From Cruorifilaria tuberocauda (Eukaryota; Nematoda; Chromadorea; Rhabditida; Onchocercidae), in the NCBI GenBank assembly GCA_013365365.1, contig JABVXU010000001.1, positions 806,001-870,000 of the forward strand: a DNA stretch of 64,000 nt. The letters run 5' to 3'. Below the pieces are notes generated by a model. That model searched no databases, was not told the origin of the DNA, and saw only the letters and a program-made list of their open reading frames with translations. Position numbers and translations under genes: made by a program. This document shows, piece by piece, positions 52,201 to 64,000 of this stretch (position 1 is its first letter; every line of letters starts with the position of its first letter).

Positions 52201-55200
52201 ATATTCGTGTCAATACGTTTTCACTGGAACTTTCGTAAAGTTATTCATTCTGTAAACTGTGCAATGGAAACTATGCTTTACAGCATATATTTTTTTGGAT
52301 AACATCTTACTTAAACGAAATACATTCCAATTTGCTTACGATTTATTTTTTTTTAATTTCAACTCGACCACTCATTCAAAACTTTAAATTTATACTATCT
52401 TTCCTATTATTTTTTTCCATGTTTTCTATTATGACCATAAGTTTTTATAAAAAAATTAGAACACATAAAGTGGTGTCAATCTATTACTTTGCAAAATATG
52501 AAGTGAAAGTGAAAATTCTGAATTTCACTGCAGGAACAGAAGTGAGTAGCGCATTTTTTCTCAAGTAGAAAATTAGCAGCGTCCTTGAACAATGCAGAAC
52601 AATTCTTTAAAAAGACAAATAAAGTAATAGCTATAAATGAAAAAAGATCAAAAGAAATCAAAATAAGCAATAAAGAAATACCTCGTTCGGTATCAGAATT
52701 ATTGTGTGATACTGTTGGTGAAGTATAATCAAAGAATACTTCGTCCTGTATAGACTCTATACTTGATAATGGTGCAGGATCCTTCAAATATCTTATAATT
52801 ATCATAGGATGCTCATTTCTACTGAATTATTAAATCTATTTCATTTAATCTATTCCACTTTACCTTCTACTTCATCATATTCTTAATTCGCAAATTCTAA
52901 ATCAAAATTCAACTTCAAAATCAAAAATCAAACTGCTTACAAGCAGTACATGCATATAAAATCTTAAAGTATTTTCAATATTGCTGATTAAACTTCGCTC
53001 CATTAATGTGGTACTTTACAGCAAAATTATGCCTTTTCTTCCATGGTTTCATCTCCAGTAACAGCTTGCTCTTGAACTTCTGACTTCATGCCGGGAATTA
53101 GAGGTGTATTATATTTTTTTAACTCTGAATGCAACAGAGGTTTTGTCTGACCAACAATTTCCCTAGAAACTGCAACATGTGTAACAGCTTCTACTTCTGA
53201 CATAAAATGAATTGTTGCGCGATTCTGAAAACTGATCATCTTGGATCGCTTCATCAATTTAGAACAGATTTTGGCTCACGACAAAAAGCATGATATCGAT
53301 ATTTTTGAAATAAACATTTTGGACAGAACCGAAACTCTTTTAAGCTGCTCACCTTTTTAGGTAAAGAAACTTCAGCTTCCTTTAGTTTTTTAGGCTCAAC
53401 CATTGCATTCACCAACTTATGATTTTCAAGGTCAAATTCAGGAACTGCAGACATGCCTTTCGCTATAACAATAAATACAATACATTCTGGGAAGCACTAA
53501 ATTTAGTAAGATTTCCATGAACGAAAATATAAATTTCAACAGTGTAGAAATATGCAGTTAATTCAAAAACAACTGAAATTTCAGAATTCCATATTTACTG
53601 CTTTTTTGAAAATTTTGAAACTATAACGTGGGGACTGTTCATTTCTAATGTCACAATATTTGAAAACTTCAAACAAAGAAAATTTCTTGAACTCGCTCGA
53701 ATCGGAAATAAACAACTTTGAAGGAGAGTTTTCATATTAATGCTGGTAGAAACTGCAAAACTTATATAATCTCTTTGCAGACTATATCAGAATATAAATA
53801 ATGTTTGGTAAAATTCAATCGAAATATTTTCTCACCGACGAAGGTATCCGCAGTAGATGGTCCAATTCGAATATTGGTAATGTTTCCAGGTTGCTGAACT
53901 GAAAATGGTGCAAAACTGCTAGAAACAGATCGACCACGTTTCACTGTAGCATAAGCTTTTTTTGATCTTAACGTCCCCCTTGAAGAAAAAAAACTGTTTT
54001 GTTTTAAGACAAAAAAATGAAAATCGAGAAGCAAAGAAATACGGCTAAGATCTTAGTTTTATCAAATATCACACATTTAAACGCTTAAGAAAAAACGGGA
54101 ATGCAAACGGCTTAATTCCTATTACATACCATAACAAATAGATAAACTTGCATATATTAATTCAATAACATACCAACATGATCATCAGTAGTAAACCCGA
54201 TAAAAGTAAAAGTTAAATCCAAATTGTTAATATGATCGGAAAATTAGAATCCCAACCTTTGTATCATTGAAAAAATCCTGTCGCAAACTATCTTCATAAC
54301 ACTGTCACGTCGTTCCAGGTGTTGGTGAGTAAGCCGGCTTCCATGGCTTTCTACCGATTTGCTTCTAGAAAATGTTTTCTGAAAATGAACTTTTGGAGAA
54401 AACAATTCCTGGCACTGCTAACATAGTTAAAAAATAAATTCTTCTCAGTAAAATATTCTTTAAAAACTTGAAGAAGGATTCATTACACCTATTACGTTTC
54501 GTGTCTCGATGAATACTTGTAATTTTCATAGCTACTTATCTAATTATTTTAAAACTAACAAAACCAACTGTATGTAGCTTGAACAAAGCGTCATGTATTT
54601 CGCTCTGTGGCGTAACACTTATAGACGGTGATGGAACATCGCTCAAGTCATCTGAAACTGAATTACATGTGCATCATCACCATTTCTTTTGCAGTAGTTT
54701 TGAAAGACTTGAATTCCAAAACTAAATTTGAATTTTCGAAAGTTAATAAAATAATAAACTGGTTAAACTATTTCATTGCTTCGATATTTGACTACAAATA
54801 ACTTTTCAACTTCAAGTTGTGTTATTTAAAAAAAAAAAAGAGCTGCTATATGTTATTCTGATTTTCTATGGATAAAACCATAGCCATTTATAGATACGAC
54901 AGCTCCAAAAAACATATTCAAACATAATTAATAAAATTACTTTGTGGACTTAATTCTCTGGTTAATATCTTTTCTTTAGAATTTCCATAATGTTTATAAA
55001 TAAACCGTAGTCTGCGGAAGCTCCATTTCTGATTGATAGACACGGCAGATGATGATTGATAATTTTCTGATGGTGGAACCCCAAAAAACTTTGCTGTCCC
55101 GTTTGATATCATGTCACGAATACTGAAATCACAGAATTTTTACCCATACAATATAATCAAGTTATCTAAACTATAATAAGAAACTTAGACAGATATAATG

Positions 55201-56035
55201 CTTAAAGTACATTAGAATTTGTATTGAATTAATTGCTTAAAAGCAAATTCCAAACAGTTTAACATTTATACAGCATAATGAATAAAATCATTTTAATCTA
55301 AAAAGTAGATTATAAAACTCAGAGATTTAAATTAAATCGCAAATTATTTCTTTTTAATGTATGAAAACTTATCTGGAAAGCCAAAAAACGACGTAAATGT
55401 GAGATATGGAGAAAAGCTAGAAGGTTTTCCCTGAATAAACCAAGAAAATGTTCGTCATAAAAAATGATGAAATTCGAAACACGAAAAAATAACAGCTTAC
55501 CTTTGTGCGCGACTTAACGGTAGATCATTTCCGGATTCCTTTAACGAATTAGAAGATAGTGGAGGAAATTGTATGTCCTGCAATCCACCTAAGTAGAAAT
55601 CATCGGAATATGAACATAAAGAAAGTACTGAAATATCCGTCTAATAATTTACTTACCTGAAAATTATGCTTCAAATTGTGTGAAATGATAGTATTATTGA
55701 TAAATTCAATATTTATTCATTTATGTCTGTTTTTTCAAAAATTTACTGCATGAAATAAACTAATAAGTATAGGACTTCGTCCCGCAAAACATTTATCGTT
55801 TGGATTGTATTCATCAAATACGTTTGACAAAGATTTAAACTTTTGACAAGGTGTATACCGCCGGTGAAGGAATGAAATAATCTGCTGGAGTGCTGAAACT
55901 CTTTATGAGCTTTTGATGAACTGGCTTTGAACTCGTATCTTCCAGCACACCATTTTCATCTCTCACAACAATGCTTTTGAGTGGCAATGAGAGACGGGAC
56001 CGATCTGGCATACCAGACATATCTTTCTTTTTCAT
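46272..56035 (-). CDS. iRhom: Inactive rhomboid (iRhom / RHBDF-type)
   Basis: 24 minus-strand exons: 56035-55841, 55577-55501, 55122-54941, 54651-54569, 54378-54257, 53978-53836, 53462-53353, 53224-~53063 (or 53033), 52781-52682, 52098-52061, 51880-51776, 50776-50726, 50648-50556, 50225 (or 50210)-50092, 49903-49717, 49479-49318, 48817-48729, 48638-48575, 48403-48245, 47792-47692, 47582-47435, 47300-47230, 47058-46919 and 46498-46272; about 980 residues. iRhoms are ER/Golgi pseudoproteases controlling client trafficking and degradation. N-terminal cytosolic part: phospho-rich, with [16 protein letters not shown] and [10 protein letters not shown]. First membrane segment: [20 protein letters not shown]. 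Cysteine-rich lumenal iRhom homology domain: [33 protein letters not shown] and [17 protein letters not shown]. Rhomboid core: [28 protein letters not shown], and [10 protein letters not shown], where alanine-glycine replaces the catalytic GxSG serine. It ends [11 protein letters not shown], as in the family. The donor of exon 8 and the start of exon 14 are uncertain. Confidence 0.95.
50357..50405. repeat. Tandem duplication, 26-base period, two copies
   Basis: Bases 50357-50379 (atcaatatgccatcattaca and the next three bases) are repeated at 50383-50405 with one substitution (c to t). It lies in an intron of the iRhom gene, between the exons at 50556-50648 and 50092-50225. Confidence 0.8.
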
Positions 56036-57031
56036 TTACTTTCCTGAGATTTAAAATATTATCGGAAATATTACATCATAATCAGATGATTTGAGCAGTT
56101 AGTACAATTTATTTAATATATCAAATATATACGATATAAGCGAAGGAATAAAACATGACTTTATCAAGACAAAGAAATTGACATATAATTTTTATAGAAA
56201 AAGCTTAAAAAGCGTGAAAGATAGAAAAATCTCAAGCAAATCCTTTTTTCCTACATAAGACATATAACCAACGTTCAATACCTACCTTGAAAAATAATCA
56301 GATCTGAAACTATGTTATAAGTGATTACATGAAGAAAGATCTATCTTAACCTTCAACCTTCCGACGCATGCCAAGATGGTCCGTTAGATCTTGTATAAAA
56401 ATTCTTTTGGATATGAACTGTTATGGATTTATTTCCTTCGGAAATTATATTTACTGTGTTCTCTCGCTTTCTCTTATCACCGCTTCTATTGTTACATATC
56501 ATGATAACGATCAAGATATCTTCTTCACATCACATCACAATCATCGCCGCTGTCAGCAACATCACTTTTGCTCTACGCTATCATTATCATTTATATTTTA
56601 CTGCTATTGTCACTCGCCATTCATTATAATATAGCTTTTCTGGTAGATTAAAAAGAGATTTCATAACATTGATCGATTGTTAATATTTCAGAAATGCAAA
56701 TAGTTTTGAAACAGAAATTGATTACTTCATACTAAGATGAAGACGTTTAAATTGAAATGGTTTTTTAAAAGCGAATATAATATCCGAATGCTATGCACTT
56801 ATAAACCAAGAGTGCCAAAAGGTTAATCTTTTTAATTTTATATCATTTCAAAAGGTAATCATTGATTGTATTACTAATTAAGGCACTTCAATATTCATTG
56901 ATTTATGCTTATCTTAACGGTTGATAAATTAAATTAATTTGAATGTTTATACAAATATTTATTCTTCATTCGTTTACTAGTTTGATATCAAGAAATGAAA
57001 AAAACTGTGCGAGTTAAGGTTTAGCTTTTCA
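56036..57031. promoter_or_regulatory. Divergent promoter region between iRhom and GFM2
   Basis: About 1 kb separates the start codons of the minus-strand iRhom and plus-strand GFM2 genes, so both promoters must lie here unless an unseen upstream exon exists. A plus-strand open frame at 56368-56634 (ATGCCAAGATGG...) has a serine/histidine-rich, low-complexity product. Its first codons could supply an alternative GFM2 first exon (ending at about 56393 in phase 1), but support is weak. Confidence 0.4.
56043..56046 (-). other. Candidate spliced-leader acceptor of the iRhom gene
   Basis: On the minus strand, aaatctcag (G at 56044) is followed by eight bases and then the iRhom ATG. The position directly before the start codon fits nematode trans-splicing. 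Confidence 0.4.
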
Positions 57032-60000
57032 ATGAATCGTCACGGTTCTGTATTCTTTCTCATTCTTAAATCTTTGCACTTTTGGCAGAAAAAAGTTTCA
57101 TTTAATAAAGTGCTTTAATATCACAAATGCATCTTTGAGTCGTCATTGATTGTTTTGAAAAACTGCGAATGCATATCTTTTTCTAGATAAAGGGGAAATC
57201 TTTCTATGAACAAATTAACACTTCCGTAAAACGCATTTCAGGTTCGATTTCGAATAAAGCAATAGATTTGGATGTGGATCCAAAGCTGATACGTAATATT
57301 GGGATTATTGCGCATATCGATGCAGGGAAAACGACGGTTACAGAGCGTTTATTATATCTTGCTGGTGCAACAAAGTTTTTAGGAAATGTTGATTCTGGTC
57401 AGTTGCTACTTATCTCAATTTAAGTTAATTTCGTGTACAAATATAATTAAAATTAAGTTAGCATCAAAAAAGCAATTTCAGGAAATACTGTAACGGATTT
57501 TATGGAATTGGAACGTGAACGAGGTATTACAATACAGTCTGCAGCAATAACATTGTTTTGGAAAAAACACAGAATCAATTTAATTGATACTCCTGGTCAT
57601 GTAGACTTTACTCTAGAAGTATGTCATTGGATGAAATTTAATTTACCATGCAGCGTGCTATTTTTATATCAATGTAAAATGCGTCGGAATCGTAAATTGA
57701 AATTATCTCTTAATTTTATGGAAGAATTTAGAAATATTAACTTATATAAAGTTCGTGAAACAATATTTTAATATCAAATTTAAGTCACTTTTTCATTCCA
57801 CTGTCTAGTTACTGATTTACTACAGGTTGAACGATGTCTTCGAGTGTTAGATGGTGCTGTAACTGTTCTGGATGCATCAGCTGGTGTGCAAGCACAAACT
57901 ATAACTGTATGGCGACAAGCGAAGAAATTTTCCATTCCATCAGTTTTTTTCTTGAATAAAATGGATAAACAAACCGCGGATTTTCGCAAATCTATTGATT
58001 CGATAACAGAGAGATTAGGACTAAAAAATTCAATCAATGTATGTGTTTTCATTTCTTAATTTCATATTGCTTATAAAGGGAATCAAGTGTATTTTTGTTT
58101 TTCATTGTTTAACTAATTTCTTTTTTGAAATGCTTCATATGTCTTCTCATAGTAGTTTTATTTTTTTTAAGGTTTGTATCCCACTTACACATGAAGATAA
58201 GCATTTTGTGACAGTTGCGGATGTAATCAACAAGCGTCTCTTGAATTTTAACTCGGATGACGAAGCACAATGGATGGATTTGAAAGAAGACTGTCCCCAG
58301 TGAGTTGCTTCTGGGGTAAAATTCTTATGTTAGGTTACATTATATTTGTTATGTGTTACATTATATACGTTACGCTATATATATACCGTCAAGTAGTGAC
58401 TGATATTCTGAAGAACACAATTTTGAGATTCCAAAAAAAAGAAGAAAAGCTTCAATGACCGAATTTCCATCTTTAGATTTGAACAAATGATGTCTGGTCG
58501 CGAAGAAATGTGTTCGAAATTGGCGGATTTGGATGATCATTTTGCTGATGTATTTTTGCAGACCAGCAATGAAAATGATGCGTTGAATACAGAAGTGCTT
58601 AATGCTATGAGACGACTTACACTTACTCAGCAGATTGTTCCAGTGGCTTGTGGATCAGCATTAAGGTAAGTTATGCCTTAATCTCATATAAAATAGGATT
58701 AAAATAATCCAGCAATGTTTTGCAGATGTGCACAAAGTGTAAGCCCAGTTCTTGATTTGGTCATCAATTGCTTGCCGTATCCAGAAGAGAAGAATGGTTT
58801 TGTTAATAAAGTTTTTGAAAAGGATTTAAGTGCCTTAGTATTTAAGGCTAGTTTTCATTTAAATTCATCAAACTTCTTAAGGTTATATGCTAGCGAAGAA
58901 AGTTCAAAGATTTGCTATACCGTTTTCTTTTAAATGTTCTACATTCATTATTTTAATTTGGACTAAATTTCATTTAGACCTGTCGAATTCATTTAACTAA
59001 GTTTTCGTTTCCTATTTCTATCCACGTAGTATTTCTTCTAACTGACTTTAACAAGTAGTAAAAATGGGGAGCTGTTCTAGCTTTTCTTATGGTACGGTTA
59101 TGAATCAGTTCAGGGATAAACGATATCAAATCGGTCAGACTTCTAAATGTATTTTATGATTAAATCAAAGATTATAAGAGTTTTTGAGCGAGTAAGAAGC
59201 AGTACTAAAAAAATATTTGTTTTAAGCATCGAAAGATTATTAACGCTTTATAGCTCTCTTTCTGATCATATGAAATACTACAGATTAGACATGACAAAAG
59301 ACTTGGACAGTTAACTTATATACGTGTATATACTGGTGAAATCAAAAATATGGATTCGTTGTATAATGTCAACAAGAGCACTACAGAAAATAAATTTAAT
59401 GTTCATATTCCTCATAGTGATGAACTCCAATTGACTTCATCTGTGAAGGTTCCTTATCAATTGATCTTCAGATTATTATTTACTGACATCTCTATTGTGA
59501 AAATATCTTGATAGGATTACTTTAGTTCAAGTTCAATTTAAGCTTAATACCTGAATTTGCTCATTTTTCCGTGTTCTTGATTTAAAAATTTTTTAGTCTT
59601 CTATCTTTAGGAATGGGTTTTTGAAATATTAAGTAAAGGATAATAATTATAAATCTGTTATTCCAGGCAGGAAATATCGCAGTTCTAACTGGTCTGAAGT
59701 CTACAGCTACGGGCGATACACTTGTTGCAAGCAAAAAAGCAGCTGAAATGGCAAGTGAAAGGCGTCAGAAGCTGATCGATAAAGATCTTGCCGAAGTTTC
59801 TAATTTGTTTTTTTAAGCTATAAAAGTATTCATTTGATTCTTTAATAAAACTTAGACAAATCACTAAAAGCTTTTTATTAAATTTTTCTATGTTATTAGG
59901 TTTTAAAGATTTTGAAACTTAATCATGATATAGGTTTTAATCACATTTTACTTGGTTTTCGGAGAACAGAAAAAAACTCAGCAATTTTAAAGTCTGCAGG

Positions 60001-62186
60001 TCATCCTGGATATTCAGTTGGTTCTGTAAAATCTATTTTACTAGCAGGCATTGAAACACCTGATCCAGTTTATTTTTGCACCATTGAAGCACCATCTGAA
60101 ACATCTAATGTCAAATTTGAAAAGGTGAGGGGTTAAGATGATCAGTTATTCGCTTCTGTCTACTTGTTAAATAGAATTTTATAAAATTTCAAGAAATTCA
60201 GTTTTAAGTTTTTTGTTTTTCATTTAGAGGTTTTTGCTGGAATTAATAAGAATTTCCAAATTGCTGTTTTGTTTTTTAAATCAAGCAATTTGAATCCACA
60301 ACATACATTTCATTAATGTTATGAAATTGAATAAAAAGTATACTTCAGTTAATATTGCTGAATAAATACTTTACAGGCTTTACAAGAATTAGCAATGGAA
60401 GATCCATCGCTACAAGTACGTTATGACAACGAATTAGGTCAAACTATTATTGGTGCAATGGGAGAGCTGCATATCGAAGTTATCAGAGATAGATTTCAGC
60501 GTGATTATGGCTTGAATGTTTTTGTCGGTTCATTGCAGGTTTATCGATCCTTCGTTTGTTCAATTATTAAAAAACAAAAAATGGATTTTAGAATAATTTG
60601 AGTTCAAAATCCGGAATTTTTATAGGTTTTCTATTGGAATTTTGTTTTAGGTCGCATATCGCGAAGTCATTGAAAATGTAATTACAAATACCACAGTTCT
60701 GAATGCTATGTTTGGTGATAGTGAAATGAAACACGAATGTAGGATTACTTTTACTCTTAAGCCAAGTAAAGAGAGCGCAAAATTTAAGCAGGTTTGTACC
60801 ATAATTTCGCACAATAAAAGGTGATTAAAGTGGGACATGTTGATTGGTAAGTATGCTCAGGATATTTCCAGTAATTTTCGCAGTGCATTTATAATTTTTT
60901 CTCAGTCAAAACCTTCGATGTTCCTAAACTATTGCGTTGTATTAGATCCTTTTTCGCAATTAATCGTCTGCGCATTGTCAGCATGATGATTAAGAATACT
61001 CAACAAAATTTAGGCATAATTCATTGCTGTGTTACATTCATGTAGGTCGTAATCGCAATATCTTGTGATTGTATGTATTAGGTCTATTGAAATTCTTTAG
61101 TGGAAAGCAATGTTTGATATGTTTGTTTCGTATTCATTGTTGAAAGGATATTGCCTAAACATTACTGAAATTTATTTGTCAAAATGCTGAAATAACAGAA
61201 AAGAATTAATAAGAATTAATACGAAGAAGTTAGGCTTAAAAAAATCGGAAATCTAATTTTTTTTTCATAAATAGTATGAAAAAAACCAAAAGTGACCAAG
61301 CGTTAACTTGTCGATGATATTTCGGATTTCAATTTTTAACCATCAGATCGACCATATTCTTCAAGCTGTCAGTAATTAAAATAAGATATCGGAAATCATT
61401 GATAAAGTATTAAGAAGCATGCATCATTTGCATCTCATTTTTCATTTTTGTTGATTATCAGCGTTAATATTATGATAAAATTTTAGGTTAAGGTTCTTTT
61501 GGATGATAGTAATGAATATGCGGGCGTCGGCATACATGAAAATTGGTTGAATGCAATTAATGAAGGCTGTGCCAATGCTCTATGCTCGGGACCACTGGCT
61601 GGTTTCACAGTTTATGGCATTGATGTAATACTAACAGATTTTGTGGCCAGCGGAAGGCGATTGAATCCTACAGTAATATCAGCTGCTGCTAGTAAGTGTG
61701 TAACCGAGGCCTTACAAAAGGCAAACACACACTTGTTGGAGCCTGTAATGAATGCTGAGGTAATTCCTGAATTTTTTATCCGTTCTTTAGAACTGAAAAT
61801 CTCTGAGTAATTGAATTAGGATAAACTTATATTGTGCATTAAACACAAATGTAATTAATTAAAAAATTAAGTACAACAAATACTTCCGAAACTTATTTAT
61901 GGTGAAAATTTAGGTAATCACAACAAGTAAAAGCCATGCAGATGCGACACTGAAAGAAGTTTACAAGCGAAGAGGTATTGCGTCAAAGTCTGAGATAGAA
62001 TGCATCAATGATACATATGTTGTTCGATGCATTATGCCACTTGCTGAATTACAAGGATTCTCTAAAAATATTCGTATTATAACTTCGGGACATGCAAGTA
62101 TTCATTTGGAAGTGGGTGGGTATCAAAATATAAGCGAACAAAAACAAAAAGAAATTGCAAGTTCAAGCAGGTTTAGGTATCGTTGA
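57032..62186 (+). CDS. GFM2: Mitochondrial elongation factor G2 (ribosome-recycling GTPase)
   Basis: Exons: 57032-57044 (tentative), 57242-57397, 57482-57618, 57826-58038, 58172-58299, 58477-58665, 58726-58846, 59284-59448, 59667-59795, 59900-60124, 60377-60538, 60651-60791, 61487-61759 and 61914-62186; 774 residues (human 779). GFM2 acts with mitochondrial RRF to split post-termination ribosomes in the matrix. G domain: G1 AHIDAGKTT (28-36), effector region [17 protein letters not shown]3 DTPGHVDF, G4 NKMD and G5-like CGSALR. Domain II follows ([14 protein letters not shown]), then [30 protein letters not shown], and C-terminal domains with [18 protein letters not shown] and [29 protein letters not shown] favours GFM2 over GFM1. 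The conserved frame starts within the exon at 57242. The 13-base first exon is only a phase-compatible guess, so the mitochondrial presequence is unresolved. Intron 58847-59283 appears to begin GC. AATAAA lies at 62352-62357. Confidence 0.95.
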
Positions 62187-64000
62187 TTAGTTCATGAACT
62201 TATTAATACTTGGCAATTAACTATTATGGACTCTTTAGGTTCTGTAAAAAGACTTGTCATTTTTTGAATATTTGGTTACGCTGCTCTATATTTTATTGCT
62301 CATTTTCCTTTTGTATTGCAAAAAATTCATGAACTTTAAAATTTAATTGCTAATAAAATTCATTCCGTAAAAAGAACAGTGTGAGACGATGAATATTCAT
62401 AATAAAAAGATATTCCATCCCAATTTATGTTGCGACGCACTCTCTGAGCGCTTGTTGTGCCCTCCTAATTGATATGTATGGAAATCAATTAAATTCAAGT
62501 TTCATGTTATTTATAAAACTATAATTTATAATAACATTCATATGTGAGTGTCGAGTACGTAATTTTTAGCGTCATCCGATGCAGTGGTTATACATTCTCT
62601 TTAGTGTATAATTTTGTTTCACCCTTCTATTTACTTCTATTCTATTTTCAGTTATGTTTCGTATAATTGATTTCAGTAGCAACAGAAAAATGAAAAATTG
62701 CAAATTTTTGAAGACTTTTACACTATATAACTAATAAGCTAGATAATTAATAACGTACGAATGGATACTGTCGAATTATGGCACGTTTATTTTAGCTTGA
62801 TTCAATTACGGACTGCAACACATAATGGTTTAAAAATATCAATGTTATCTGCGACATATTTAATGAAATTTTTTATAACATTGCATTTAACAATAATGTT
62901 TTAAGCACAGAAGCTAAATTATATCATCATAAAGATTGTGTTTAATAGCATAAATTTTTGCTTAGAACTGAATTAATCAATTATGAGCCAGAAATCATCG
63001 TTGTAAAAAAACAATTTGAAGTTGAAGTTTCAATACTTTACATTTGCCTGACAAGAACAGTGCAAATGCCGGTAATTTTTTTTTCGTTTTTATAATTGAG
63101 CTGAGACAATTTCTTATTGATACGTCAGTTGGTCATTTTAATTCCTTTTCAGATTTCGTCAACCTATAAGTGATGTTAATATTTCTTCTCATTCTTGAAC
63201 ACTTTCGTTTTTATATATAATTTTTGCAACACAACTCCAAATATCTTAGCAGCGACTTAGCTCACTTTTTAAAATTCAAAAACCAATTCATATGATGTTA
63301 TTAGGATGGCATGAAATATGTGCTCATTAATATCAAGGTTCGCATAAATAAATATGAAGCCGAGTAGTTTAAAACCTGAATTAAACCCTTCAACGCTATA
63401 GTATTATGAATTTCTTAATGGTTTTTACATTTAACTGGATATTTTTTACACGAAAATATGAATAAATTTATGGAAATTTATTTTTTTCTTCAGAACTTAC
63501 TATAAATATTTTTCGTTCATTGATTTCCCAAATAATTATTATCAAATTATTCATAAACATCTCCAATAAAGCCTTTTGTCGTATTTCCATTTCATTCAAA
63601 AAGTATTTCCATTATTCCATCCTTTAAGTAATAATTATTATCAAACTGATAAATCCACTATTCGAAAAGGATTAAAGAAGAGAAATTTGATAGCGCAAAA
63701 GAACGGATTATTGCGGTATACTGTTTTAAAAATCTCTTCGATAAATATTCTTCATAAATATTTAAATGAAAAAATTTAACTTAATAATAGTTTGTGGCAA
63801 TTTATTCTTTTCTATTAATAATAATAATAATAATAAATCTTCTCCCTGACAACATTTATCTTTAAATAATTAAATGAATTAGCGTTTGCCTTTATCATTT
63901 ATCCTGAAAAACTATCATTAAAGTAAAAATTACCAATTTCTTTTTTTTACATTTATCATTCAATTACAAAATAAGTAATAAATAATATTGAAATTCTTAA
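62187..64000. other. 3' flank of GFM2, no further gene seen
   Basis: AT-rich sequence with the probable GFM2 polyadenylation signal (AATAAA, 62352-62357). A 67-codon open frame at 63576-63779 lacks splice context and similarity. The (AAT)n tract at 63815-63837 is the only clear repeat. Confidence 0.5.
63815..63837. repeat. (AAT)n microsatellite
   Basis: About seven to eight perfect AAT units in non-coding sequence near the right end of the window. Confidence 0.85.

Noticed and set aside
56368..56634. 88-codon plus-strand open frame between iRhom and GFM2
   Set aside because: Serine/histidine-rich and low-complexity; two frames are open over the same bases. Its start is kept only as a weak alternative first exon for GFM2.
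1..64000. tRNA genes, rRNA, CRISPR arrays, transposons or viral insertions
   Set aside because: Looked for T-loop GTTCRANNC contexts, regularly spaced repeats, terminal repeats and transposase or polymerase motifs; nothing credible was seen by eye.

Overview
This is an ordinary, AT-rich, intron-dense stretch of eukaryotic chromosome, almost certainly from a parasitic nematode. A filarial or other clade III worm is my best guess, but that is inference. The evidence is compact genes with many exons of 40-270 bp, nematode-style TTTTCAG acceptors, ATGs 6-8 nt after an AG (typical of spliced-leader trans-splicing), and a nematode-like gene set. I saw no mobile element, CRISPR array, rRNA or convincing tRNA.

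Layout. At 201-298 there may be the last exon of a gene that enters from the left. Three plus-strand nuclear or cytosolic housekeeping genes follow in tandem: the NC2-alpha/DRAP1 histone-fold corepressor (2217-3949), the protein farnesyltransferase beta subunit (5443-8608) and the ribosome-biogenesis factor CEBPZ/Noc1 (9693-14925). A 4.5 kb gene desert leads to a six-exon orphan membrane protein (19430-20919, plus). It converges on a secretory RNase T2 with a hydrophobic C-terminal tail (21965-23581, minus). Next is a long minus-strand Ena/VASP (UNC-34-type) actin regulator. Its conserved exons span 26305-32901, and a candidate first exon lies 10.9 kb upstream at 43847-43956. A second large minus-strand gene encodes an inactive rhomboid, iRhom (46272-56035). 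Divergent from it is mitochondrial elongation factor G2, GFM2 (57032-62186, plus). The last 1.8 kb shows no gene.

The exon models were joined by hand from splice signals, reading phase and alignment from memory to the known families. Every internal join listed keeps phase and family alignment, except where marked uncertain. The genes do not form one pathway. They are independent core functions: transcription repression, prenylation, 60S subunit assembly, RNA degradation, actin dynamics, secretory-pathway trafficking and mitochondrial ribosome recycling.

The most interesting points are several apparent GC-AG introns, all with AG at the exon end; a far-upstream, phase-compatible first exon for the Ena/VASP gene; a probably membrane-anchored RNase T2; an AT-hook in NC2-alpha; and an unrecognised multi-membrane-segment gene with only phase-0 introns. 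I did not find a clearly new biological system.
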